DNA of 61,934 nt from Cellulomonas iranensis NBRC 101100 = JCM 18110 (GTDB taxonomy: Bacteria > Actinomycetota > Actinomycetes > Actinomycetales > Cellulomonadaceae): assembly GCF_001552375.1 (NCBI RefSeq), contig NZ_BCRB01000016.1, positions 1 through 61,934 on the forward strand. Reading direction: 5' to 3'. Made by a program: the position numbers and the translations under genes. How positions within the stretch are numbered: position 1 is the stretch's first letter; each line of letters begins with the position of its first letter. The notes beneath the pieces were generated by a model. It did not search any database, had not been told where the DNA came from, and saw nothing but the letters and a program-made list of their open reading frames with translations. Shown in pieces: positions 54,474-61,934 of the stretch.

Positions 54474-55048
54474 CACACGTCCGACCGGTGGAAGTTCTGC
54501 CACGACCGGGACGCCGTCGGGCCGCGCTGCCCCTGGTAGCGCGAGCCGTACTCCTGCGAGCCGTACGGGTGCTCGGTCGGCGACGACAGGCGGAAGAAGC
54601 ACAGCTGGCCGATCTTCATGCCCGGCCACAGCAGGATCGGCAGCGTCGCGACGTTCGACAGCTCGAGCGTCACGTGCCCGCTGAAGCCCGGGTCGATGAA
54701 CCCCGCGGTCGAGTGCGTCAGCAGCCCCAGCCGGCCCAGCGACGACTTGCCCTCGAGGCGCGCCGCGACGTCGTTCGGCAGCGTCACCTGCTCGTACGTC
54801 GCACCCAGCACGAACTCGCCCGGGTGCAGCACGAACGGCTCGCCCGCCTCCGCCTCGACGAGGCGCGTGAGGTCGGGCTGCTCGGCCGACGGGTCGATCA
54901 CCGGGTACTTGTGGTTGTCGAACAGCCGGAAGAACCGGTCGAGGCGCACGTCGATGCTCGACGGCTGGACCATCGCGGGCTCGTACGGGTCGAGCACGAC
55001 CCGTCCCTGCTCGAGCTCGGCACGGATGTCGCGGTCGGAGAGCAGCAC
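54473..55048 (-). CDS. dcd: dCTP deaminase, bifunctional dUMP-forming type
   Basis: 191 aa, close in length and sequence to Mycobacterium tuberculosis Dcd, which converts dCTP to dUMP directly. Key blocks: [18 protein letters not shown] near residue 27, [24 protein letters not shown] at about 107-130 (substrate site, with the glutamate that activates water), and [14 protein letters not shown] near the end, which closes over the triphosphate. The GTG start at 55048 gives the usual VLLSDRDI N terminus. It supplies dUMP for thymidylate synthesis in the cytoplasm. Confidence 0.95.
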   Translation of the reverse strand: MLLSDRDIRAELEQGRVVLDPYEPAMVQPSSIDVRLDRFFRLFDNHKYPVIDPSAEQPDLTRLVEAEAGEPFVLHPGEFVLGATYEQVTLPNDVAARLEGKSSLGRLGLLTHSTAGFIDPGFSGHVTLELSNVATLPILLWPGMKIGQLCFFRLSSPTEHPYGSQEYGSRYQGQRGPTASRSWQNFHRSDV

Positions 55049-55187
55049 GGGTGCGAGCGTAGTGGGAACCCGTGGGAACCGGTGAGAGCGACCGGACGAA
55101 CCGGGCGCCGTGCACAGCCCGCCCCGGTCCGCGTTCACCCGCACGGGCACGCCGACATGGACCGGCGTCCGGGTTAGCGTGGCGTGC

Positions 55188-56432
55188 GTGACCACGACGA
55201 TCGCCCGCACGGTGCGCGTCGTGGCACCCCTGGCGCTCGTGCAGGCCGCGCTCGCCGCGTGCTACGCCGGCGTGGTCGTGGTGCTGCTGCCGCGGCAGGT
55301 CGCGCTGCTCGACGCGGCGTCGAAGGTCGAGAACCTCGCGCTCGTCAGCACCGTGTCGTTCGCGTTCACGGTGGCCGCGCAGCCCGTGGTCGGTGCGCTG
55401 AGCGACCGCACGCGCGGCCGGTTCGGCCCGCGCGTGCCCTGGATGGTCGGCAGCGCGCTCGTCGCCTCGGTCGCGCTGCTCGCGCTCGGCCGCGCGTCGT
55501 CGTTGCTGCTGCTGGGCGCGCTGTGGGTCGTCGCGCAGGTCGCGCTCAACGGCGTCGACGTCGCCGCCGCGGCCGTCGTGCCCGACGAGGTGCCGCCCGC
55601 ACGGCGCGGACGCACGTTCGCGGCGCTCGGCGCGGCCTCGGTCGTCGGCGCCGCGGTCGCGGTGACCGGCATCGGCGCGGCTCCCGACGGCACCGCGGGC
55701 GCGTACGCGGCGCTCGGCGCGGGCGTGCTCGTCGCGACGGCGGTGTTCGTCGTCGTCGCGGGCGTGGCCCGGCCCCGGCCCCGCGCCGGTGCGCCGCGCC
55801 CGTGGCGGCGCCTGCTCGTCGACCCGCGCCGCGAGCCCGCGTTCGCGCGGGTGTTCGCGTCGCGGTTCGGGTTCGTGCTGGCCTACCAGCTCGTCTACAC
55901 GTACCAGCTGTACGTGCTCACCGACCACGTCGGCCTCACGGACGCGCGCGCGTCCGTCGTGCTCGGCACGCTCACCGCGGTGAGCCTCGTCGCGGTGCTC
56001 GTCGGCGCCGCCGTCACCGGCGTCGGCAGCGACCGGCTCGGCCGCCGCACGCCGTTCCTCGTCGGGGCGTGCGCGCTGCTCGCGGTCGCGGTGCTCGTGC
56101 CCCTCGCGTGGCCCACCGTGCCCGGCATGGCCGTGTTCGCGGTGCTCAAGGGTCTCGCGTCGGGCGCCCACCTGGCGGCCGCGACGACGTTCGTCACGGA
56201 GGTGCTGCCCGCGGCGGGGACGTCGCCCGCCACCGACCTCGGCGTGTTCAACGTCGCGACCAACGTGCCGCAGGCGCTCGCGCCCGCGCTCGCGGGGCTC
56301 CTGGTGCTGCGGGCCGGCGGCTACCCGACGCTGTTCGTCGCCGCGGGCGTCGTCGCGCTGGCCGCGCTCGTCGCGAGCCGGCGCGCCGGCCGGGCCCCCA
56401 CCTCGCCGACGCCCGAGCGGGTGACGACGTGA
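55188..56432 (+). CDS. MFS transporter
   Basis: 414 aa, twelve membrane segments in two halves. The MFS loop 2-3 motif is visible as [14 protein letters not shown] (about 66-79) and again in the second half as [16 protein letters not shown]. It probably exports a small compound or drug, but substrate is unknown. GTG at 55188 follows TAGCGT by eight bases, suggesting a leaderless message. The stop overlaps the LAL regulator gene start (GTGA), so they are expressed together. Confidence 0.85.
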   Translation: MTTTIARTVRVVAPLALVQAALAACYAGVVVVLLPRQVALLDAASKVENLALVSTVSFAFTVAAQPVVGALSDRTRGRFGPRVPWMVGSALVASVALLALGRASSLLLLGALWVVAQVALNGVDVAAAAVVPDEVPPARRGRTFAALGAASVVGAAVAVTGIGAAPDGTAGAYAALGAGVLVATAVFVVVAGVARPRPRAGAPRPWRRLLVDPRREPAFARVFASRFGFVLAYQLVYTYQLYVLTDHVGLTDARASVVLGTLTAVSLVAVLVGAAVTGVGSDRLGRRTPFLVGACALLAVAVLVPLAWPTVPGMAVFAVLKGLASGAHLAAATTFVTEVLPAAGTSPATDLGVFNVATNVPQALAPALAGLLVLRAGGYPTLFVAAGVVALAALVASRRAGRAPTSPTPERVTT

Positions 56433-59026
56433 CCGGCCCGCACGGCGTCACGGTGCACGGCGCGCCGCGCCTGCCGTCCTGGCTCGTGCCGCGCCCGCAC
56501 CTCGTCGCCCGGGTCCAGGACGGCGGGCCCGTCGTGGTGCTGCGCGCTCCCGCCGGCGGCGGCAAGACCGTGCTGGCCGCCGAGTGGGCGCGCGCGACCG
56601 CGGACCGCGGCGTGTGGGTGCCGGTGCACGACGTGCGGGGACGCGCGTTCTGGGGGCGGGTCGTGCAGGCGGTCGTCGACGCGGGCCTGCCCGCCGACCA
56701 CCCGTTCGCGGGCGGCACGACGAGCCTGCGCGAGGCGCACGACGCCCACGGTCACCTGGTGCGCGGGTTCACCCGGCTCGGTCCGCTCGTCCTCGTGCTC
56801 GACGGCGCCGACACGCTCGACGGGCCCACCGCCACCGAGGTCGTGCGGCTCGTCGAGGCCGTGCCCGCCTTGCGGGTCGTCGCCGCCACCCGCTCCGCCG
56901 GCCCCCTCGAGGCGCCCGCGGCCCGGGTCCGCGTCGACGTCGACGTGCTCACGGGCGACGACCTCGCGCTCACGGTCGACGAGGTGGGCCGCGTGCTCGA
57001 CGGCGACGACGCCGACCCCGGGCGTGCCGTGCGGGTCCACGCCGCGACCGGGGGGTCCCCGCTCGCGGTCCGGCTCGTCGCGCTCGCGGAGGGCGACCCC
57101 GAGCAGGACGTGCGGCGCACGCTCGAGCACGTCGTCACCGGCACGGTCGACCAGCTCGACGCCACGACGGCCGACCTCGTGCGCGTCACCGCGACCGCCG
57201 ACGTCCTGACGCCCGACCTCGTCGCCGAGCTGGTCACCGGCGCGCCCGCGCAGGCGCGCGAGCGGCTCGACCACCTCGCCGCGCTGGGCCTGGGCACGTG
57301 GACCGACCCGGACCGCGGCGGGTTCGCCTACACGCCCGTCGTCCGCGACGCGCTGCGCGCGCGGCTGCGCCGCACCGACCCGGCCCGGTTCCGGCGGCTG
57401 CGGGCCCGGGTCGCGGCGTGGTGCGACGACCACGACCTGCCCGTCGAGGCGCTGCACGCGGCCGTCGACGCCGACGACCTCGACCTCGTGACGGCCGTCG
57501 CGCGGCGGCACTGGCGGTCCTTCCTGCTCGAGAACGTCGGCACGGTCCGGCCCGCGCTGCGGCCCGTGCACCTGCTGCGGCTGCGGCGCCGTCCGCTGCT
57601 GCTGTTCCTGCTGGCGCTCGGGCACAACGCCGACCCCGCGGGCCGGCTGCGGGCCGTCGCCCTGTTCGGCCTCGCCGCGGCGAGCGCACGCGTCGAGGGC
57701 GAGCGGACCCCGCCCGCCGACCGTGTGCTGCTGCGCACCATCGAGGTCGTCGCGCTGCGGCTCACCGGCCGCGGCCGCGCCGCCGCGCGCGCCGCCGCCG
57801 ACGTCGTCCGCCGGGCCGACGCGCTGACGGAGGCGGAGCGCGCACGCGTCGCCGACGTGCTGCCGCACTCCTACGTGCACGCCGGCACCGCGTTCCTCTA
57901 CGACGCGCGGGGCGAGCAGGCCGTGCACGCGTTCGAGCAGAGCCTCGCCGCGGCCACCACGCCCCCGGCGCAGCTCCCGGGACTCGCGCTGCTCGCCGGC
58001 ACGCTCGCGCTCGACGGTGCGATGCCGCGTGCACGGCAGCACGTCGCGCAGGTGCGGGCCGGCACGTGGCCGGCGGGGCTCGTCGAGGGGTACGCGGGGG
58101 CGCCCTACCGGGTCGCCGAGGCGTTCCTCGCGCTCGAGGACCTCGACCCCGCGCAGGCGCAGCCGCACCTGGACGCGCTCGCGCGGCACCTGCCGACCAT
58201 CGAGCACTGGCCGCTGATCGCGCACGCGCAGGCGTGGACCGACCTGCTGCGCGACGGCGCCGAGACGGCCCTTGCCCGCCTCGACGAGACCGTGCGCGTG
58301 CACGCGCAGCGCCAGCCCGCGCACCGGCCCGCGGCGGCGGGGCTCGACGCGACCCGCGCGACCCTCCTGGTCGCCGCCGGCCGTCCGCTCGCGGCGCTCG
58401 AGCTGCTGCCGCGCACGCCCGACGACCCGGCGTCCGTCGTCGCGCTGGGCCGTGCGCACCTGGCCGCCGGCCGGCCCGAGATCGCCCTCGACACGCTCGC
58501 GCGCACCGGGGCCGTCCGCCGCCCCGCGCTGCGGACCCAGGCCGACCAGGCGCTGCTCGAGGCGGTCGCGCTCGTCGCGCTCGACCGGGCCGGGGACGCC
58601 GCGGCGGCCCTGCGGCGCGCGCACGCGCTGCTGACCGTGCACGGCCTGCGGCTGCCGCTCGCGCTGCTGCCCGCCGACGCGCGGCCCGCGCTCGCGGCGC
58701 TCGCGCGTGAGCACGGCCCCGCGGGCGCCGTCGAGCTCATCGACGTCCCGGCCCCGTCCGTGGTCCCGGCGGTCGAGGAGCTGCCGGCGCTCACGCCGCG
58801 CGAGGCGGTCGTGCTGCGGGCGCTGGCGCGCACGGGCTCGAGCGCGCAGATCGCCGCCGACCTCGTCGTCAGCCAGCACACCGTGAAGTCCCAGCTGCGG
58901 TCGCTGTACCGCAAGCTCGACGCGTCGTCGCGCACCGAGGCGCTCGCCGAGGCCGGCCGTCTCGGGCTGCTGCCCGGCGGCGGCGCCGGCCCCGACGGCC
59001 CGGCCCCTGACGCGTCCGACCGCTGA
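56429..59026 (+). CDS. LuxR-family large ATP-binding regulator (LAL/MalT type)
   Basis: 865 aa. N-terminal P-loop ATPase with Walker A APAGGGKT (40-47) and Walker B LVLVLDGADTLD near 120; a long helical, TPR-like middle (about 320-780); C-terminal LuxR helix-turn-helix (LTPREAVVLRALARTGSSAQ then VVSQHTVKSQLRSLYRKL). Such regulators are ATP- and ligand-switched transcription activators, as MalT is for maltotriose. It is coupled with the MFS transporter, which may import or export its signal, and is followed by a terminator. Confidence 0.87.
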   Translation: MTGPHGVTVHGAPRLPSWLVPRPHLVARVQDGGPVVVLRAPAGGGKTVLAAEWARATADRGVWVPVHDVRGRAFWGRVVQAVVDAGLPADHPFAGGTTSLREAHDAHGHLVRGFTRLGPLVLVLDGADTLDGPTATEVVRLVEAVPALRVVAATRSAGPLEAPAARVRVDVDVLTGDDLALTVDEVGRVLDGDDADPGRAVRVHAATGGSPLAVRLVALAEGDPEQDVRRTLEHVVTGTVDQLDATTADLVRVTATADVLTPDLVAELVTGAPAQARERLDHLAALGLGTWTDPDRGGFAYTPVVRDALRARLRRTDPARFRRLRARVAAWCDDHDLPVEALHAAVDADDLDLVTAVARRHWRSFLLENVGTVRPALRPVHLLRLRRRPLLLFLLALGHNADPAGRLRAVALFGLAAASARVEGERTPPADRVLLRTIEVVALRLTGRGRAAARAAADVVRRADALTEAERARVADVLPHSYVHAGTAFLYDARGEQAVHAFEQSLAAATTPPAQLPGLALLAGTLALDGAMPRARQHVAQVRAGTWPAGLVEGYAGAPYRVAEAFLALEDLDPAQAQPHLDALARHLPTIEHWPLIAHAQAWTDLLRDGAETALARLDETVRVHAQRQPAHRPAAAGLDATRATLLVAAGRPLAALELLPRTPDDPASVVALGRAHLAAGRPEIALDTLARTGAVRRPALRTQADQALLEAVALVALDRAGDAAAALRRAHALLTVHGLRLPLALLPADARPALAALAREHGPAGAVELIDVPAPSVVPAVEELPALTPREAVVLRALARTGSSAQIAADLVVSQHTVKSQLRSLYRKLDASSRTEALAEAGRLGLLPGGGAGPDGPAPDASDR

Positions 59027-59043
59027 CGCGTCCGGGACGCACG

Positions 59044-59085
59044 CACGCGGTGGGGCGCTCCGGGGGGAGTGCGCCCCACCGCGTG
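59044..59085. terminator. 15-bp perfect-stem terminator after the LAL regulator
   Basis: CACGCGGTGGGGCGC (59044-59058) pairs fully with 59071-59085 over a 12-base loop. It lies between convergent genes. Confidence 0.78.
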
Positions 59086-59165
59086 GTGGGTGCCCGCGCG
59101 CAGCGGCGCGGGCCGTTCGGGGCCTACCGGGTCACCGGCGGGCCGTCGGCGTCACCGCGTCGGTG

Positions 59166-61934
59166 TCACCGCGTCGTCGGACGACGCAGCACGAGCGCGC
59201 CGGCGCCGGCCACGAGCAGCAGGCCCGCGAGCGCCGCGACGCCCCAGCCGCCCCAGCCCGTGACGGCCAGGTCCGGCGCGGGCGCCGGGGACGCGGTCGG
59301 GGTCGGCGACGGCGCGGGCGTCGGCCCGGCCGGTGCGTCGACGTACGTCACGCGCACGAGCGCCTCGGTCGGGTTGCCCTCGACGTCGGAGACCCGGTAC
59401 CGCACGGGCGTCGGGTCGCCGCCGAACCCGGCGGCGGGCGTGAACGTGACCGCACCCGTCGCGGGGTCGACCGTCCACGTGCCCTCGCCGTCCACGACGA
59501 GCGTCGTGACCGGCTCGCCGTCGGCGTCGAGCAGCCGGACGGACGTCGGGTCGAGCGTGCCGCGGTCGTTGCCGACCACGTCGACCGTCACGGCGGTGCC
59601 GCGCACGTTGCCCTCGTCCACGTCGTCCGCGGCCTGCGGCAGGAAGGTCACGACGAGCCGGGCGCCCGTCGTGCCGCCCGCGGCGTCCGACACCTCGTAC
59701 CGCTGGGGCGTCGGGTTGCCGTCGTAGCCGTCCTGCGGCGTGAACGTCACCTCGCCGGTCGTGGGGTCGACCGTCCAGGTGCCCTCGCCGGGGACGCGCA
59801 GCGTCGTGACGCGGTCGCCGGTCGCGGGGTCGACGATCCGCAGCGTCGCGGGGTCGAGGTCGCCCGCGTCGTTGCCGAGCGGGTCGAGCACGACCGGGCG
59901 GCCCAGCTCGTTGTCGTGCCGCGCGTCGTCGGTCGCCTCCGGCTGGTACGTGACCGTGACCTGAGCGCCCGTGGTGTCGCCGGTGGAGTCGGTGACGACG
60001 TAGCGCACGGGCGTCGGGTTGCCGACGTAGCCGTCCTGCGGCGTGAACGTCACGGCGCCGGTGGTCGGGTCGACGGTCCAGGTGCCCTGGCCGGGGACCT
60101 CGAGCGTCGTGACCTGGCGGTCGCCGTCGACGAGCCGCACGGTGGTCGGGTCGAGGTCACCGGTGTCGTTGCCGAGGACGTCGACGGTCACGGCGGTGCC
60201 GAGCGGGTTGTCGAGGTCGGCGTCGTCGGTCGCGTCCGGCACGTAGCCGACCGTGACGGTGGCGGCGACGGTGTCGCCCGTGCTGTCCGTGACCTCGTAG
60301 GTCACCGGGGTCGGGTCGACCAGGAAGCCGTCCTCGGGCGTGAACGTCACCTCGCCGGTGGTCGGGTCGACGCTCCACGTGCCCTCGCCGGGCACGGCGA
60401 GGCGCGTCACGCGCTCCTCGCCGTCGACCAGCCGCACGCTCGCCGCGTCCAGGTCGCCCGTGTCGTTCGCGAGCACGTCGACCGTCACGGTCGAGCCGAT
60501 CGCGTGGCCGAGCGACGAGTCGTCCGCCGCCTCCGGCAGGTACGTCACGACGACGACGGCCGTCGCGGTCTGCCCGTGGGTGTCGCTCACGCGGTAGGCC
60601 ACGGGCGTCGGGTCGACGAGGAAGCCGGCCTCGGGCGTGAAGGTCAGCGCACCCGTCGTCGTGTCGACCGTCCACGTGCCCTCGCCGGGCACGACGAGCT
60701 CGGTGCCGAGGGAGACGCCGCGGTCGGCGTCCCAGAGCACGACGCTCGCGGGGTCGAGGTCGCCGCTGGGCGCGGAGTCGTTGCCCAGGACGGGGACGGT
60801 CACGGGGTCGCCGATGCGGTTGCCGCGGTCCTCGTCGTCGGTCGCGACCGGCGGGCCGATGACCGTGACGGTGCTGGTCGCGGTGTTGTCGTCCTGGTCG
60901 CCGCGGTCCACGACGCTCGCGACGTTGGTGAGCTCGGTGCCGGGTGCGTCGGTGACCTGCTGCGTGTAGACCACCGTGAGCGTCTCGTCGACGTCCAGCC
61001 CGCGCACGCCGTCGGCGGCGCCGCCCAGCGGGGCGAACGGGCGGGCGCAGGTGAGCGCCGCGGGCATGGCCGCGCCGGGCGTCGCGTCGCACACGACCGG
61101 GCCGCGCTCGAGCTGCTCGCTGCCGCCGCCGGTCACGGTCGCGGACGCGAACGTCGCCCCGGCGCCCGGCAGGGTGTCGCGGAGCACGACGACGTCGCCG
61201 CGCGTCATCGCCTGCGGGCCCGCGTTGCGGACGGTGACCGTCCAGGTGATCGTGCTGCCCACGGGCGCGAGGTCGGGCGACGCGGCGGGCGCGCCGTCGA
61301 CCACGGCGGTCTTGGTCACGGCCAGGTCGTACGCGCACTCGACCCAGTCGAGCGTGATGGACCCGTTCGCGCCGTTGCCGGTGCCGGTCTGGCGGCCGGC
61401 CGCCGTCGACGTCACGTCGCGCGCGGTGGCGGCCACGACGCTCGAGCCGCCGCCCCCGCCGCCGCCGGCCACCGTGGTCAGGCCGTTGTCCTGGTTCTTG
61501 ATGGCGGTCGACGCGCCGCCACCGGCGCCGAAGACACCGGCGCCGCCACCGCCGCCCGCGTCGTAGTTGGGGTCGGGCGCGCCCGCTCCGCCGGTGCGGC
61601 CCACGCCGGGCAGCCCGGCGAGCGACGCGGTCGGGTGCGTGCCGCCGGCCCCGGGCGCGGTCGTGCCGCCGCCCTTGCCGCCGCCGACCGTCGGGCCGCC
61701 CTCGAACCCGTCGGTGCCGTCGGCGCCGGGCGCGACCTGGCCGGGAGCCGCGGGCAGACCGGCGTCGCCGCCGAAGCCGTCGGTCGTGACCGAGTGGCCG
61801 CCGCCGCTGCCGCCGCCGCCGCCCGCGAGGACCGCGATCGCGTCGTCGTCGGTCCCGCCGAGGCGCAGGAGGCTGAGCCCGCCGCCGCCCGCGCCGCCGT
61901 GCTCCTCGGCCGCCGTGCCGCCGGCGCCGCCGCC
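59166..61934 (-). CDS. Large secreted surface protein with CshA-type repeats and LAXTG anchor (N terminus outside window)
   Basis: 922 codons of a larger gene whose 5' end lies past the window end; the frame is open to base 61934. In order: a long Gly-rich region (about 180 residues, many GG and GGGG runs), a DUF11 domain (DLAVTKTAVVDG onward), five tandem CshA-type/Ig-like repeats of about 100 residues (marker pattern GTWTVDPTTGAVTFTP and DPTPVRY), a Pro/Thr/Ala linker, LAVTG (59259-59273) followed by a hydrophobic helix and RRPTTR. The last part is a sortase E-type (LAXTG) sorting signal, so the protein is anchored to peptidoglycan and probably forms a fibril for adhesion, possibly to plant cell walls. 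Confidence 0.87.
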   Translation of the reverse strand, partial: GGGAGGTAAEEHGGAGGGGLSLLRLGGTDDDAIAVLAGGGGGSGGGHSVTTDGFGGDAGLPAAPGQVAPGADGTDGFEGGPTVGGGKGGGTTAPGAGGTHPTASLAGLPGVGRTGGAGAPDPNYDAGGGGGAGVFGAGGGASTAIKNQDNGLTTVAGGGGGGGSSVVAATARDVTSTAAGRQTGTGNGANGSITLDWVECAYDLAVTKTAVVDGAPAASPDLAPVGSTITWTVTVRNAGPQAMTRGDVVVLRDTLPGAGATFASATVTGGGSEQLERGPVVCDATPGAAMPAALTCARPFAPLGGAADGVRGLDVDETLTVVYTQQVTDAPGTELTNVASVVDRGDQDDNTATSTVTVIGPPVATDDEDRGNRIGDPVTVPVLGNDSAPSGDLDPASVVLWDADRGVSLGTELVVPGEGTWTVDTTTGALTFTPEAGFLVDPTPVAYRVSDTHGQTATAVVVVTYLPEAADDSSLGHAIGSTVTVDVLANDTGDLDAASVRLVDGEERVTRLAVPGEGTWSVDPTTGEVTFTPEDGFLVDPTPVTYEVTDSTGDTVAATVTVGYVPDATDDADLDNPLGTAVTVDVLGNDTGDLDPTTVRLVDGDRQVTTLEVPGQGTWTVDPTTGAVTFTPQDGYVGNPTPVRYVVTDSTGDTTGAQVTVTYQPEATDDARHDNELGRPVVLDPLGNDAGDLDPATLRIVDPATGDRVTTLRVPGEGTWTVDPTTGEVTFTPQDGYDGNPTPQRYEVSDAAGGTTGARLVVTFLPQAADDVDEGNVRGTAVTVDVVGNDRGTLDPTSVRLLDADGEPVTTLVVDGEGTWTVDPATGAVTFTPAAGFGGDPTPVRYRVSDVEGNPTEALVRVTYVDAPAGPTPAPSPTPTASPAPAPDLAVTGWGGWGVAALAGLLLVAGAGALVLRRPTTR
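59346..60839 (-). repeat. Five tandem ~100-codon repeats (CshA-type/Ig-like)
   Basis: About 300-base units inside the surface protein. Each has the core patterns VLGNDTGDLDP, GTWTVDPTTG, VTFTP and PTPVRY, with DD linkers (DATDDADLDN type) between. The first repeat is the most divergent; repeats 2 to 4 are the most alike, which suggests recent internal duplication and possible copy-number change. Confidence 0.82.

Noticed and set aside
56321..58879. Open frame of 852 codons antisense to the LAL regulator
   Set aside because: Composition of an antisense frame; the plus strand encodes a complete LuxR-type regulator.
59346..60839. Tandem DNA repeats as a CRISPR-like array
   Set aside because: The 300-base period is in frame and encodes protein repeats.

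Overview
The window looks like chromosomal DNA of a motile, cellulose- or cello-oligosaccharide-using actinobacterium, most likely Cellulomonadaceae (Cellulomonas or a close relative). The support is indirect: very high GC with GTG starts and GTGA stop/start overlaps throughout, a bifunctional-type Dcd like that of mycobacteria, a LAXTG sorting signal, actinobacterial conserved genes, and a cello-oligosaccharide-type uptake cluster flanked by two chemoreceptors. No rRNA, tRNA, IS element or CRISPR array was seen.

Layout. 1-2.8 kb: end of sbcC, a membrane-anchored small protein, a DUF2993 protein and an M50-type protease. 2.9-10.4 kb: IclR regulator, methionine aminopeptidase divergent from a small XRE regulator with a palindromic operator, secreted HNH nuclease, APC permease, NfeD-like protein plus flotillin. 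10.4-16.5 kb: deazaflavin-type nitroreductase, HipBA-type module, Mn/Zn ABC transporter (Glu third ligand, as in PsaA), S33 peptidase. 16.6-21.7 kb: OmpA-domain lipoprotein, DUF4956/VTC pair, a 38-aa membrane peptide, NrdI, MetE-like protein. 21.8-25.1 kb: ATP-grasp, GT2 synthase and glycosidase-like protein forming an exopolysaccharide-type operon. 25.1-28.0 kb: a receiver domain fused to a PIG-L deacetylase, translationally coupled to a PAS histidine kinase. 28.1-31.1 kb: ABC exporter with XRE regulator and a 28-bp perfect palindrome, a 45-aa membrane peptide, and a DUF1266 protein. 31.2-36.5 kb: NB-ARC/TPR protein, VOC protein, first MCP, SRPBCC protein. 36.5-45.3 kb: six-gene operon (SBP, two permeases, double ATPase, alpha/beta-hydrolase, GH1 beta-glucosidase) behind a LacI regulator and a LacI/CRE-like operator. 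45.6-47.9 kb: second MCP, TetR. 48.2-49.9 kb: an accessory patch with visibly lower GC carrying an sce7726-type nuclease and a beta-family protein, convergent and overlapping. 50.3-55.0 kb: S9 peptidase, DUF3800-like protein, conserved protein, dcd. 55.2-59.0 kb: MFS transporter plus LAL regulator. 59.2-61.9 kb: C-terminal part of a large surface protein with five CshA-type repeats and an LAVTG sorting signal.

How the parts connect. The two MCP genes share a TCAA-N16-CCGAT element that resembles FliA/WhiG (sigma-28) promoters, so both probably belong to the motility regulon, and they bracket the cello-oligosaccharide uptake operon. The histidine kinase should phosphorylate the receiver domain of the PIG-L fusion, making the enzyme itself the output; it lies tail-to-tail with a PgaC-like polysaccharide synthase operon, so regulated deacetylation of an amino-sugar is a reasonable hypothesis. 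NrdI (manganese cofactor assembly for class Ib ribonucleotide reductase) and a PsaA-like metal transporter occur in the same window, which fits a manganese-using physiology. Coordinates of starts are my choices from RBS and overlap context; functions are from motif recognition only, no database search was possible.
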